Source: Alligator mississippiensis (taxonomy: Eukaryota > Chordata > Crocodylia > Alligatoridae). From it: a stretch of DNA of 64,000 nt. Below the pieces are notes generated by a model. It was not told the origin of the DNA and searched no databases. It saw nothing but the letters and a program-made list of their open reading frames with translations. The stretch is taken from positions 145,481,433-145,545,432 of the forward strand of contig NC_081824.1 in NCBI RefSeq assembly GCF_030867095.1, read 5' to 3'. The position numbers were made by a program, and so were the translations under genes. This document shows, piece after piece, positions 1-10,300 of this stretch (positions are counted from its first letter, which is position 1; each line of letters begins with the position of its first letter).

Positions 1-93
1 GCACATCATGGCTGAAATTCTTAAAATAGAACAGTTGCAAATCATGAGGCAGTGATACATCCAGTGTAATGAACTAACTCTGTTTGCTTGAAG

Positions 94-224
94 GTGCTAT
101 TAGTGACTGGAAGACCCTTTTTACTGAAGCTCAAAACCAAGAGATGGAGAGAAAATTTGAAGAGTGTTTAGCAGAAACAAAACTGGGAGCCAAGATAATG
201 TACAAGAAGTACTGCAAACCATGA
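94..224 (+). CDS. SULT6B1: SULT6B1-like sulfotransferase, last coding exon of upstream paralog (locus A)
   Basis: Terminal exon of a cytosolic sulfotransferase; the rest of the gene lies left of the window. An acceptor AG at 92-93 is followed by a phase-1 start, and the frame runs 42 further residues to TGA at 222-224. The protein begins with the C-terminal PAPS-binding element (GAISDWK, matching the family RKGxxGDWK) and ends LGAKIMYKKYCKP, the SULT6B1-type tail. The same exon with the same phase occurs at 24605-24735 in the complete locus B. Bases 1-93 are the end of the preceding intron. The exon and its flanks also match a degenerate copy near 53200-53960. Family knowledge: SULTs transfer sulfate from PAPS to hydroxyl or amine groups of small molecules in the cytosol; the SULT6B1 substrate is poorly known. 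No clear polyadenylation signal is seen close by. Confidence 0.82.
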
Positions 225-610
225 AGATTAAAGCATAATTTCTGACAGAAGTTTCCCACAGGATGAGCTGATTCTGCAGAAATCAAGACAAATTATGTAG
301 TACTTGATTCCAGCTTTACTACTTGAATGTTTTAAGAATCTAATTTTCTTTTGAGAGAGATCATTTTTTTACCAGCCTTGAATTTTACTATGATTTAGTT
401 TAATTTTTTCTCTTTAAACAATGACATTGTAATGATCACTTTTAGTACCACAAAGCTGTTAAAGTGCATGATTTGGGGATAAAAACAACTTTTATCACCA
501 TGCACCATAGATTTTTAAAGTGACACTGCTCATATATAGTAAAGAGTGGGCAACATTTGCTAAAGAAATGCCTTTCATGTGGCTACATCAGTAATAAGTA
601 ACTTTTTAAG

Positions 611-1065
611 GCTGCAGGCTGGATTGACCCAGTTAGGTCAGAGGTGAGCCTGTAGGTGGATGGCAAGGTACTAGGGGGGACAGCCACTGCTGCCCCTTTT
701 TCCTGTGACTGGCAGGGGAAACATGGGCATCTACCACTTTTCTCTGTTCCACTATGGGGAAAATGTCCACCACCACTGCTTTTCCTCTGTACCCACTACT
801 GCTTCTTCTCCCCGTGCCTGCTGCTGCTTCCCTCACTATCAGCATAGGGAAAGTGACCACTGCCAGCACAGGAAAGGTGCCTGCCACTGCTACTTTCCTT
901 GCACCTGCTGCCACTGTTTTTCTCCAGGCCAGGATAGTGAAAGCAAGCTCTGTTGAAGAACTCGCTGCCCAATGCCACTATAGCCCCACATCCACAGAAC
1001 AAATCAATAGACTCTGTAGGCCAGATTTGGCCTGCAGACCATAGGCTGCTAATCCCTGGCAACAT
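611..1065. mobile_element. hAT-like non-autonomous element inserted in copy 1 of the duplication
   Basis: This 455 bp block is absent from the paralogous stretch near 53820-53860, which acts as an empty site. It is flanked by near-identical words, actttttaag (601-610) and acttttgaaag (1066-1076), which look like an old target duplication. The right end reads tggcctgcagaccatag then ctgctaatccctgg, resembling hAT-type ends of the CAGGGGTYGGCA class. The left end (gctgcaggctggattg) is poorly preserved. The interior is GC-rich with short CTG and CCA runs and has no convincing coding capacity. Confidence 0.5.
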
Positions 1066-1550
1066 ACTTTTGAAAGACAGTGTCCAAAAGAGTTGCAACA
1101 CTACATTCTCAAAGCTGTCATTCAGGAATGTCAACAACCAAGCTATTGAAATTAAAAAAATCCTTTTGCTTGGTAAGAATTTAAGTCAGTGTCATTTTAC
1201 TCTCAGCTGAACTGTGAACCTAGAGTCCATCCTCTGTAAAGGGCAGCATATAACTGTGCCAAGGACAACATTAAGGTGACTCAGAGTCCTGCTTCAATCT
1301 TTCTCCAGAAAGGGAAGTTATCCCTGCTAGCTCCTTTACTTTCTTATTCTGAGTCAGCTTCAAAATATTGGCTGGTGTCTTCTGAAGACAGCACAAAGGG
1401 TTGAGCCCACACCGTACTCCTGCCCACCTGCATGTGAAGGAAGGGCAATAGTAGGCCAGTGGCTGCTTTTTCCTATACACCATCTCTGGTAATACTAGAA
1501 ACTTACGAAGAGATGTGAGGGGACTCCTCATATCCCCTTACTTGCAATGA

Positions 1551-1960
1551 ACCAGAATTTACACTGTTTGTACAGTGCCCAGCCCAGTAAGGCTTGGACT
1601 AAGTCACAGTCTCTTGACACTACCATAGGAGTAATACTGAGTAAGAAAAGCAAGAATTTCCTTATAATGAAAAGAGTATATTTTCTCTTTCTTCTTATTT
1701 AAATGTGATAGGATGATGTTTGTTCTGTCTTTCTAAAATAAATGTCCCTTTGGCCACAGACAAGGTGAATGTTTGTGCAAGTCATGGGTGATTGAAAAGT
1801 TGAAATAAGAATACAAACGCAATATTATCTGTAATTCTAGCCAGCTATCTGAATTTTTCCCTCTTCTTATTCAGTATTAGTCCTATAGTAGTGTCAGGAG
1901 ACTGTGACTTAGTCCAAGCCCTTCTGGGCTTTGTGCTGTACAAACAGTGTAAATCCTGGT
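1551..1960. repeat. Inverted repeat (97 bp arms, foldback)
   Basis: Bases 1551-1647 and 1864-1960 are inverted copies of equal length that match at about 86 of 97 positions by my alignment; the arms share ggcttggactaagtcacag. The spacer of about 216 bp is AT-rich. It may be a pair of oppositely inserted short repeats or a foldback DNA element. There is no ORF. The flanking stretches 1250-1550 and 1961-2500 hold nothing else I can assign. Confidence 0.65.
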
Positions 1961-2499
1961 GTAACATAAAGCCAAATACACAAAACCTAATATAAACACA
2001 TCTAGGTGAGGCACAACATCTGATTTAAGTCTTAGTCCCAGCTAAGAAAACAGAACATTGAACTGAAATTTGAAGCATAATACCCTATATTTTGTAAGTT
2101 AAGGAGCTTAACGTAAAAATGTAACCATCATTACATAATGTTTACATGGCTGGGTTCAAGGTACGGTTTTGTTCAAATATTTGATGTCAACTGCAAGAAA
2201 AGTGCACAGTATTTTTTCTCTTAACTACAATTATCAGGCATAGACAAGGTCAGACTCTTATCTTATGGTGTTTGGTGGCTGTGGCCTGTATGTGCTGATA
2301 CATATGACTACTTTCATATCTAATAGGAGAGTTCTTTGTCTAAAGGCAGCATTCTAGTCTTTCCTGGTAACATAAGGGGCTATTTGCAGCATTTATTCAC
2401 CCAGAAGGATTTTATTCCTAGGTATGCAACGTGACAAGAGGGAGAGCAAGATTATTCCTGTCTCTGGCCATCAATAGTTGAGTGCCTAAGTCACTTTCC

Positions 2500-3180
2500 T
2501 GGGAGGCCTGAGAACACAGGTCCCAAGCTCCACATCCTCAGAGAAGCTTTGATCCTGGGTCTTTGGCTGTCTATCATCACAGTTCTCTAACCATCAAATC
2601 ACAGGCAACACAGTAGCAAGACCTTTTTCCTTTTTAAAGATAGACACTAACTTAGTCATTGGAAAAACTACCTGTAGGGCAGTGTAGGGGGAAGCTTCTG
2701 CCTCACTGGGAGTAATGGCACCCACTTTTTCAGACTATGGGTCACTTCATTGAGACATACACCCTCTGGGCTACTTGCTTTCCCTTGGCCCTATATATCA
2801 CCCACATACCTCTCTTTGCTGGCTGCTGAGGGGCCCAGCTTCAAAAGTAATGTCAGAGAAGGGGCTGGATAATGGCTGACCTCAGGTGTGGAGATTAGAC
2901 TGTGGTGCTGGGAAGTCAGAGACACAGAGATTCAAGCCCCCTTTGAGAACTACATTTTCAGGCAATTAAGGCTGGCACACATCCACAAGGAGAGAACATA
3001 TGTGTCATGGTTATACATGAGGCTCATGTGGAGCCTACTGAACATGCCCAATCTGCGTATGTACCTAGTCATCTATACATACAAGACCAGATGTCCAGGA
3101 ATAGAATTACTGCCTGCATGTGAGTTTAAAAAATGCCATGTAGATGACCAAAAAAGGTGACTAGAAAGGAACTTCTGTAT
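2500..3180. other. Non-coding stretch with weak tRNA-SINE-like fragments
   Basis: Around 2535-2610 and 2885-2965 are words typical of tRNA-derived SINEs in reptiles (ctctaaccatcaaatcacag; gagattcaagcccc). The match is short and degenerate. No gene is supported here, and 3180-3690 holds nothing recognisable. Confidence 0.25.
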
Positions 3181-3699
3181 GCAGGATAGATACAGTTGCA
3201 GTCAAGACAACTTGGCAAAAATATTCCAATATATTTTTGTAGAAACTTGCCCTTAGATTTGCCCACTTATTTTTCTGATTTTTTACAAATGTCACCCAGG
3301 GCACATTTCTGATTATTGGAGTTCTTTGCCAAAAAATATTCTATGCCATCCTTTAGATGTTTGTGGATCCATGAAATGCCTTGTAGGAATTTTCATTAAA
3401 AATTGCTATGGATATTTACAATGTGAGATCATATGTTTTATACTATACCATTTTCCCTCTTTAGAGTCCAGACCAGCTTGTCATGGAGGAGATATTTACC
3501 AGTACTAAAATCAAACTGCCAAATTTCCTGAAAGTATAAAATGGCAGCTCCCTTGAAGTCAATGAAGTCCTTCCTCTGCAGTCTGAGAGAATATAACACT
3601 TAGGGAGGGTGTGTACAGAAGGGCTCTGTGCATGTTCTACAGTGCTGTAATTTAGAGCATTTTTATAGCACTATAGTTACTGCACTGTTAATCATGACA

Positions 3700-4572
3700 G
3701 TGTACATCTACACAAGATACTTTACTGTGCATTGGACTAATTTAAGCTCCCTCCAGAGGTGGTGCAATCGCCTACCCTGGAAATCTTCAAGAGGAGACTA
3801 GATGGTCACCTTGCTGGGGTCACCCAGTTGTCTTTCCTGCTTGGTGCAGGGGACTAGATCCGATGAACTTCCAAGGTCCCTTCCGGCCTTACAAACTATG
3901 AAGCTAATCTAATGTGCAGCAAGGTGTCACTGTCTACATGTGTGAATGATTTACTGTGCAGTAAATTAAGCTAATATGTGGTTTATAAATACCAAGAAAT
4001 ACAGATACTAGATTAACTAACAATTTGTTCCCAGTCAGCCTAGACAGAAAAGGGCCACATGGGGCAGAGTGAGGAGTGGTCTGCAGCTCTGGTGCAGAGA
4101 TTGGGATCACAACCCAGCTTGGTGGGGCTGGCTTGGGCCAATGCCCTGTGGCTGGGTGACAGCAGAGCTGTGAACTCTCCCCTCACTTTGCTTGCTGAGG
4201 GGGCAGGGAAGCTTTCTGTTCCCACAGCACTGGGTCAGGGACAGAGAGTTTCCCTGTCCCCTCAGCCCTGCTGCTGCCTGTGCAGTGCATGCCCCAGCTG
4301 GCCCAGTTGGCTCCCACTCCCCTTCTGTGCCTGGGGGGATCCAGGAGCTGAGCAGTGCCAGGACCTGGGAGAACTGCTGCAGGGGGGGAGAGGGGCAAGG
4401 CTTAGCAGTGCCAGGACTGGGGACAGAGAGCTCCCCCAGCCTCTCAGCAAGCAAAGCAAAGCAAAGGGAGAGCTCAGGGTGCTGCTGCTGCTTGGCCACA
4501 GGGCTTCATCCCAAGCCTTATTTTAATGCGCAGTAACCTTAAGGTACATTAATTGCACATGTAGACATGCCC
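3700..4572. mobile_element. PIF/Harbinger-like non-autonomous DNA transposon (MITE family 1)
   Basis: The left end (gtgtacatctacacaag) and the inverted right end (gcacatgtagacatgccc) match each other, and the 3 bp word ACA sits immediately outside both ends (3697-3699, 4573-4575). The outer 50-100 bp carry repeated cagtaa/ttactg words. The core (4050-4500) is GC-rich and produces long open frames in several registers without known domains. A CR1 3' end lies nested inside. Related copies with 3 bp target duplications occur at 28337, 51147, 55128 and 61941, which favours the PIF/Harbinger superfamily. Confidence 0.55.
3745..3905 (+). mobile_element. CR1 LINE 3' end fragment
   Basis: The fragment carries the conserved CR1 terminal region: cctccagaggtggtgcaatc, then cttcaagaggagactagatgg, and ggtcccttccggcctta near the end. 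It is a short 5'-truncated copy in sense orientation, nested in the Harbinger-like element around it. It has no coding potential. Confidence 0.8.
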
Positions 4573-4689
4573 ACAGAAGAGCAGTGTTTGGTGGGAGGGG
4601 CCTCTAAGCCTCACTGCACTGTCCAGTTAGGAGGCAGGAGGCACTCTACAGAGAAGTGGCTCTGGGCAGGCTCCAGTGTACAGAAGTTA

Positions 4690-5145
4690 TTTAAAATACT
4701 GTAGGTTGCTAAAGTTCTGTAGAATACGGCACTTCAAATTTAAACTCTCATTTAATCAGGGTTAATTTATAGCTCTGGAGTCATATTTAAAGTACTGTAA
4801 AACCATGAATTTCTGTTAAGACACAGAAATAAAACACTTTAAATGGGAAAAAAGCAACTTCTGTAGACGCCCACAGGTGGTTCATCTACATGACACCCTT
4901 TACTGAGCAGCAGATTAATTTGCTGTACAGTAAATCATCACCATCTACATATGCGTGGCAGTTAGGGTGCAGTAAACTAATTTATTGAACTGCTGGACAG
5001 TCCGTTCAGATACAAGTGGTATCTGGCAGTACAGTAAATTACTGTGCTTAAATGCACATGTAGATGCTGCTGTTGGGATTATTTTTAATTAAAATGGAAT
5101 ATATTCAGTTGCATTAATTGTATGTGTAGACATGCCCATGGTGTA
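4690..5145. mobile_element. Two adjacent non-autonomous DNA-transposon fragments
   Basis: Bases 4690-4872 match the reverse complement of 26540-26660 (acttcaaattta, then aaaacactttaaatg) and end in gtagacgccc. Bases 4879-5137 begin ggttcatctacatgaca and end tgtagacatgccc, the terminal motif of MITE family 1. Both are AT-rich with repeated cagtaaa words and have no ORF. Confidence 0.45.
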
Positions 5146-5466
5146 CTTCTGTTCCCTTTTGTGCACCTAAACAACAGTTGTCCTGCTTTGTATGTGGCTT
5201 ATTTGGCACTTGCACACAGTTTGGGATCCTGTTACCCATGCATCATGGATGTATAAATGCATATACATATACTATGTGCTGGCCAGGCAGGTACATAGCT
5301 ACTTATGTACACCTACTTACTCATGTAAATTGTTCCAGGATTTCACCCACATTCTCCATGATTTTATTTTCTGGAGGTTTCTCCTCCCTGAACAGATCCC
5401 ATTCTAAAGATTCCTTAATGATGATGTTTATGCTAGTTCCTACATTGCTCCTCTGTTGTTCTAGGG

Positions 5467-5779
5467 CAGTGATTCTCAACCAGGGTCCCACAGCACTCTC
5501 TGGTGCCTGACATCCTTTCAAGGGTGCCCCGAGTTACCACACAATTTTAACATTATTAAATTTGCAAGCATGATTCACAAGAGCCATCCAGAGATTTCAA
5601 ATAGGAATCTATATTGTTAAAAGCGTTCTGACCTGTTGTGATCTTTGAGTTCTTTGCAGCAGCGGAATTGCTCTATGATTTTTCTGTAGTAAAAAGTGAG
5701 TTAAAAAAAAGAGCTGGCATTTTCTGAGGGGGTGTCTCAGCTCTACCTACCTTGAGACTAAAAAGTTTGAGAACCATTG
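5467..5779. mobile_element. hAT-type MITE (CAGTGATTCTCAA family)
   Basis: The terminal inverted repeats are CAGTGATTCTCAACC at the left and TTTGAGAACCATTG at the right. They are flanked by an 8 bp duplication, ttctaggg/tgctaggg (7 of 8). The 313 bp element has no coding capacity. A second member lies at 49832-50098. The ends and 8 bp duplication are typical of non-autonomous hAT elements. Confidence 0.8.
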
Positions 5780-6840
5780 TGCTAGGGTCTCAATAGACGT
5801 ACATTGAAAGCTGCCCCTGTTGCAAAAAGCTTGTTTAAGACAAGATGAAAGGGGTGGGAGAAAAAACAAAGGTGAGGTATGGAATGAGGAGTGGAAGAGA
5901 GAGCAAGGGTGCTGAGAGTATATAGTAAATAATAGCCTTTTGTTTAAAACAGGTTAGCCATAAATGCACTGTTGTCAGTGTCTGTCAAGCCTTGACTTGC
6001 TGTTCCTATGCACACTTTTGGGATCTGGATCCTTTGTCTTGCACTTTATCTTGAGAGGGATCAAGAATCCAATGGTCTGTTTACCCTGTGATCCCTTATA
6101 TTCCCTCATAGCTTAAACATACCCTGTCCCAGAACTCCAGCCAAGTGTGCAATCTGGGCTACAGATTCGTGTCATAGCATGTCACAGATACAAGCAGGCA
6201 GAAAGATCTTGCACAGGATTCTAAAGGTCATTTCTCTTAATTTAGTAGTAAGAGAAATACACAGTTAAAGATAAAAGATCTGTTCCTACACCACACACCT
6301 TGTCTCCTCAATTATGGTTTTTTTCTAGTTGTGTTAACATTTTTTGGCTCTCATTTAAGCCAGGCTTCTACTTCTATGGGTAACACATGTATGTTCATCC
6401 GTTACCCTATCCTGCCCAAGTCTTTCTTAGTGTCCCTCCCAGTTTTCCTCCCAAGAATTCTTTTTTTAAATCCTTCTTTTTTCACTTCTTTGCTTTTTTA
6501 TTTTATTTTTTTTATTTTGGGGACCTTTAGAGTCTCCAGACACATAGCCCTACAGACACACAGGGGGGAAAACATTCCTCCAGCTGTTGCTAACCTGTCA
6601 TAGTAAGTATAGTTTGGCAAAGTTAACTGCTCTTCATTATCTCTAATCTTTCATGTATGTGTAACAAGGCTTGTAAACACAAGTAGATACAAAATGTTTT
6701 TTTAATAGATAGTAAATTTGAAGCTCTCTCTTCATAAAATTAACCAGAATGTATAAGTTAAACATTAACAGCTTCTTTAAAGCATCAACGCAGTAGACAG
6801 ATTTGCTTGCTTCCCATTTTGGGCTCCAATCCAGCTCCCA
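5780..6840. other. Intergenic stretch upstream of SULT6B1 locus B
   Basis: Nothing is assignable here. It contains a T-rich run near 6465-6520 and otherwise ordinary AT-rich sequence. Confidence 0.5.
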
Positions 6841-7051
6841 GAAGAGTCAATATTATGAGTTGGAACTGGTTCAAGTTTTTTATCTGGACCGCTGTTGACA
6901 GAGATAGGGGGAGGAGTGAAGTGCTGTTCATGTGGAGCAAAAAGTCTGTATTTAAAGGTAGTCTGTGCCCTGCTCTGTCAGCATACAGCTTCACATCAAC
7001 AGAGAGACACATAGAGAGAGAGAGAGAGAGAGAGAAAGAGTGAGTGAGTGA

Positions 7052-7086
<35 letters not shown>

Positions 7087-7108
7087 TGTGTGTGAAGGTA
7101 AGAGAAAA
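6840..7108 (+). promoter_or_regulatory. Promoter and 5' UTR of SULT6B1 locus B
   Basis: A TATA-like TATTTAAA lies at 6949-6956. About 40 bp downstream the sequence cttcacatc (6989-6997) begins a block shared with the right edge of the window (63952-63960), where TATTAAAA lies 36 bp upstream. Similarity between the two regions extends upstream through the words ggttcaag/ggttcg and tttatctggacc/tttgtttggacc. Shared TATA spacing in two paralogs supports a real core promoter with transcription starting near 6980. The UTR between this block and the ATG at 7109 is lengthened by a microsatellite. Confidence 0.6.
7013..7094 (+). repeat. Compound microsatellite (AG)n(TGAG)n(GT)n in the 5' UTR
   Basis: There are about 80 bp of AG repeats, then TGAG repeats, then GT repeats, ending 14 bp before the start codon. 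The paralogous 5' UTR at 63961-63996 has only a short imperfect GA-rich stretch in this place, so the expansion is specific to locus B. Confidence 0.9.
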
Positions 7109-7310
7109 ATGCCAAGGCCCCATCGAAAATTTATTGATATTTTGGAAAAATCAATGGTTGTTGCTGACACTATGGATCGTGAAGACCTGATGTTCACTTA
7201 CAAGGGGATTCCCTATCCCACTACCCTTTGCTCTTATGAAGTATTCAAAGCTATGGAGTCCTTTGAAGCCAGAAGTGATGACATGATTCTTGCAGGGTTC
7301 CCTAAATCAG
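7109..7310 (+). CDS. SULT6B1: SULT6B1 exon 1
   Basis: Residues 1-67 plus the first base of codon 68. It ends CCTAAATCAG followed by gtgaat, so phase 1, and the PAPS loop PKS|GTNW is split by intron 1. An open frame continues a short way into the intron and should not be read as coding. Confidence 0.88.
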
Positions 7311-10300
7311 GTGAATATAGTTTGTTTATTGTAAAAATATAAAGTAGATGATGATGACGATGTTGATGATGCTGGTGGTGGTGGTGATGGTGGTGCTAGT
7401 ATATTTTAAACAAAAGAGCTATTATAGTTTATATTAAATAATGTTGATTAGGAAATTATTATGAAGGTTATAGGAGGTATAAAATGACTTCTCACATTCT
7501 TTTCCAAAGACATATTATTGTTATTGGTAGTCTTAGGGTTAAAAGATTATATGCAAAAGTCAGGAAAATCAAAGCATGGTTCTCACTACAAACATAATGT
7601 ACTTTCTTAGCATACAGGTGATATTACAGTCTATGTTTTTGCATATAATTAGCCATTTGGTTAATACTTCATTTTGTAGATTTTTCATTTCCTTTTTTAT
7701 GAAAAAAAATCAGTCTTCTGAAACTTCTTGAAATATTGAAATATTAAGTTTGGAAAATAATGCAAAACAAATAAATGAATAATTAACCATGTATATTTTT
7801 ATAATTGAGGCCCCCATAGGGAGGGAGTTGGGCAGGGCAGGGTTGGGGCTGGGGCTGCTGCCCAACCGGGTGGTGCATGGGGCTTGTGGCCCTGGGCCCC
7901 AATGCATGGCTGCAGAGCCCCAGCAAGGAGAGGGCCAGGGCTGCACATGGCTCATCCAGGGGGTGGGTTTAAGGCTGGTTCCCTGCCACTGCGTGTATTC
8001 CCGGGGGGGGGAAAGGACAGATATATGCACCCCCAGATTTGGGTGCAGGGTGGGGGAGGATAAGGGCTGCCTGCTGCGGGCTCGGGGCTGCCTGCCCTGC
8101 TGTCTTCCTTCCAGGGCTTCCTCAGCCTGGTGGGTGGGACCTGGCTTGGCAGGAGAGAGCGGGTCTGGGTGGGGAAGCTCCTTACCACTGATAGCCCCAT
8201 ACTGCCTTGGCAATGTGCCCCCTGCCTGACCAGTAGAAGTGGGGGTGGCAGTGCAGGGCTGTGCCCCTTGCTGCTCCGGGGCAGGCAGGAGACATGTTGC
8301 CAGGGTAGCACAGGGCTTGCAGCAGCAGCAACAAGTTTCCCCTCCTGGCCCTGCTCTGCCATCCTGGGTTCTGCCTGCTGGGCTGTGGAGGCCCCACGGG
8401 AGTGAAGCAGGGCAGGGAGACTGAGCCCACAGTGGGCAACCTGCACCTGCCCCCACCCCACCCCACACACAGATCTGGGAGGCATGTGCCCCCCCCGTGC
8501 CCTCGTGGGAGTGCATACAGTAGTATAGAGCCAACCCCAGCCCTCCTTTCTGAGCTCACAGTGGGCATCCCACACTCCCCACTCCAGAGGCTCTGCTCTG
8601 GTCATGCTGCCCGTGGGGGATGGGGAGCCAGGCTTCATGATATTGTGCAGCAGCTCCCACCTCCCATGGGCAGCAGCTGGGGCTTGGGTGTTACTGCAGG
8701 GGGCAGGGGACTGTGGATCTGTGTCCCTGGCTGTGACAAAGACACCTTCCAGGTCTGATACTATTATGGCTCCGCCCTTGTCTCTGGGCAAACTGCCTGC
8801 CTTGCTCACTTGCCACACTTTATTGGTAAATGAATATGATGTCAAATAAGTGGGAGGCTGCTCTTCATAGATTTTATAGATATTAGAGCTGGAAGGGAAC
8901 TCAGAAGATCATCGAATCCATCCCCCTGCCCCCAGGGGCAGAAAGTCAGCTGGGGTCAAAGGATCCCAGCAAGATAAACATCCAAACATTTCTTAAAAGA
9001 GTCCACAGTAGGTGCTTGCACCACCTCTGGAGGAAGTCTATTCCAGGCGTTGGGGGCTCGGACAGTAAAGAAGTTTTTCCTTATGTCCGTCTAAAACGGT
9101 CTTGGAGGAGTTTGTGACCATTGGACCTTATTATCCCTTGGGGTGCTCTGGTGAACAGGCATTCCCCCAGATCCTGATGCACACCCCTAATATACTTACA
9201 GGCTGCCACCAGGTCACCCCTGAGCCTGTGCTTTTCCAGGCTGAAGAGTCCCATGACTCTCAGCCTCTCTTTATAAGGCCTGTTTTCCTGACCTCTGATC
9301 ATGCGCATGGCTCTCCTCTGGACTCTCTCAAGTTTCTCCACATCCTTCTTGAGTTGTGGAGCCCAGAATTGAATGCAGTACTCCAGCTGTGGCCTCACCA
9401 AGGCTGAGTACAGTGGGAGGATGACATCCTGAGTTTTGCTTGAGAAGCATCTATGGATGCAAGCCATTGTTCTGTTTGCTTTACCAGCTGTGACATTGCA
9501 TTAGTGGTTCATGTTCATCTTGTGGTCAGTCATGACCCCCAAGTCCCTTTTGGCCATGGTGCTAGCGAGTGTAGCACTGCTGAGCCTATAAGCGTGATGT
9601 GGGGTTTTTTTTCCCCAAGGTGGAGTATGTTGCATTTATCTGTATTGGATGTCATCAGGTTTTTATCCGCCCACTTTCTAAGCCTATCAAGGTCAGCCTG
9701 AGTCATCAGCCTATCCTCAGGTATGGATGCTCTTCACCAAAGTTTGGTGTCATTGGCGAACTTGGCCAGTCCCCTTCTAACACCAGTGTCCACATCGTTA
9801 ATAAAGATGTTTAAGGGTACAGGTCCAAAGACAGAGCCTTGGGGGTGCCACTGGTCATGGGATGCCATGATGATTCACTTCCATCAACTACCACTCTCTG
9901 GGTCTGACCTCGGAGCCAATTCCCCAGCTATCGGACTGTGATGTAGCCGAAGCTGCAATTGGCCCATTTTTCCATGAGGAGATCACGGGACACCAAATCA
10001 AAGGCTTTTTTAAACTTTAGCTATATGACGTCAATCTTTTCTCCCTTGTGTAGGTGGTATATCACCTGGTCATAGAAGGAAATGACATTGGCCAGGCAAG
10101 ACCTACCTGCAACAAACCCATGCTGGCTGTCCCTCAGGATGTTGCCATCAGCCAGCTTGTCAAGAATTATCTCTTTGATAATTTTTTTCCAAAATTTTCC
10201 CAGGGATTGAGATCAAGCTGATGGGCCTGTAGATCCCAGGATCTACTTTCCTCCTTTTCTTGAACATAGGCAACACATTGGCCTTTTTCCAATCTTTGGG

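Larger units (their letters stand above)
1..1250 (+). repeat. Segmental duplication, copy 1 (3' end of SULT6B1 locus A)
   Basis: The end of intron 6, the last exon and about 1 kb of 3' flank match 53195-53985 in the same order and orientation. Shared blocks include cagtgatacat/cagtgatacac before the exon, tttcccaca after the stop, catttgctaaag near 556-567, and gctattgaaat near 1142. The alignment continues on both sides of the inserted element at 611-1065, which copy 2 lacks. Similarity is diverged but collinear, so this is duplicated DNA and not a dispersed repeat. The left edge lies outside the window. Confidence 0.7.

Noticed and set aside
4040..4540. Overlapping open frames of 110-155 codons on both strands
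   Set aside because: GC-rich core of a MITE with few stops; no domain or codon signal, and frames overlap in all registers.
7052..7108. N-terminal extension of SULT6B1 through a Val-Cys repeat from a GTG
   Set aside because: The codons are the GT microsatellite in the 5' UTR; eukaryotic initiation at GTG is unlikely and the family N-terminus fits ATG 7109.
6785..7197. Minus-strand frames with Thr-His and Ser-Leu repeats
   Set aside because: Antisense translation of the AG/GT microsatellite.
7710..8850. Open frames of up to 297 codons in intron 1
   Set aside because: Base-composition artefact in a GC-rich dispersed repeat also present near 56 kb; proline/glycine-rich translations without domains.
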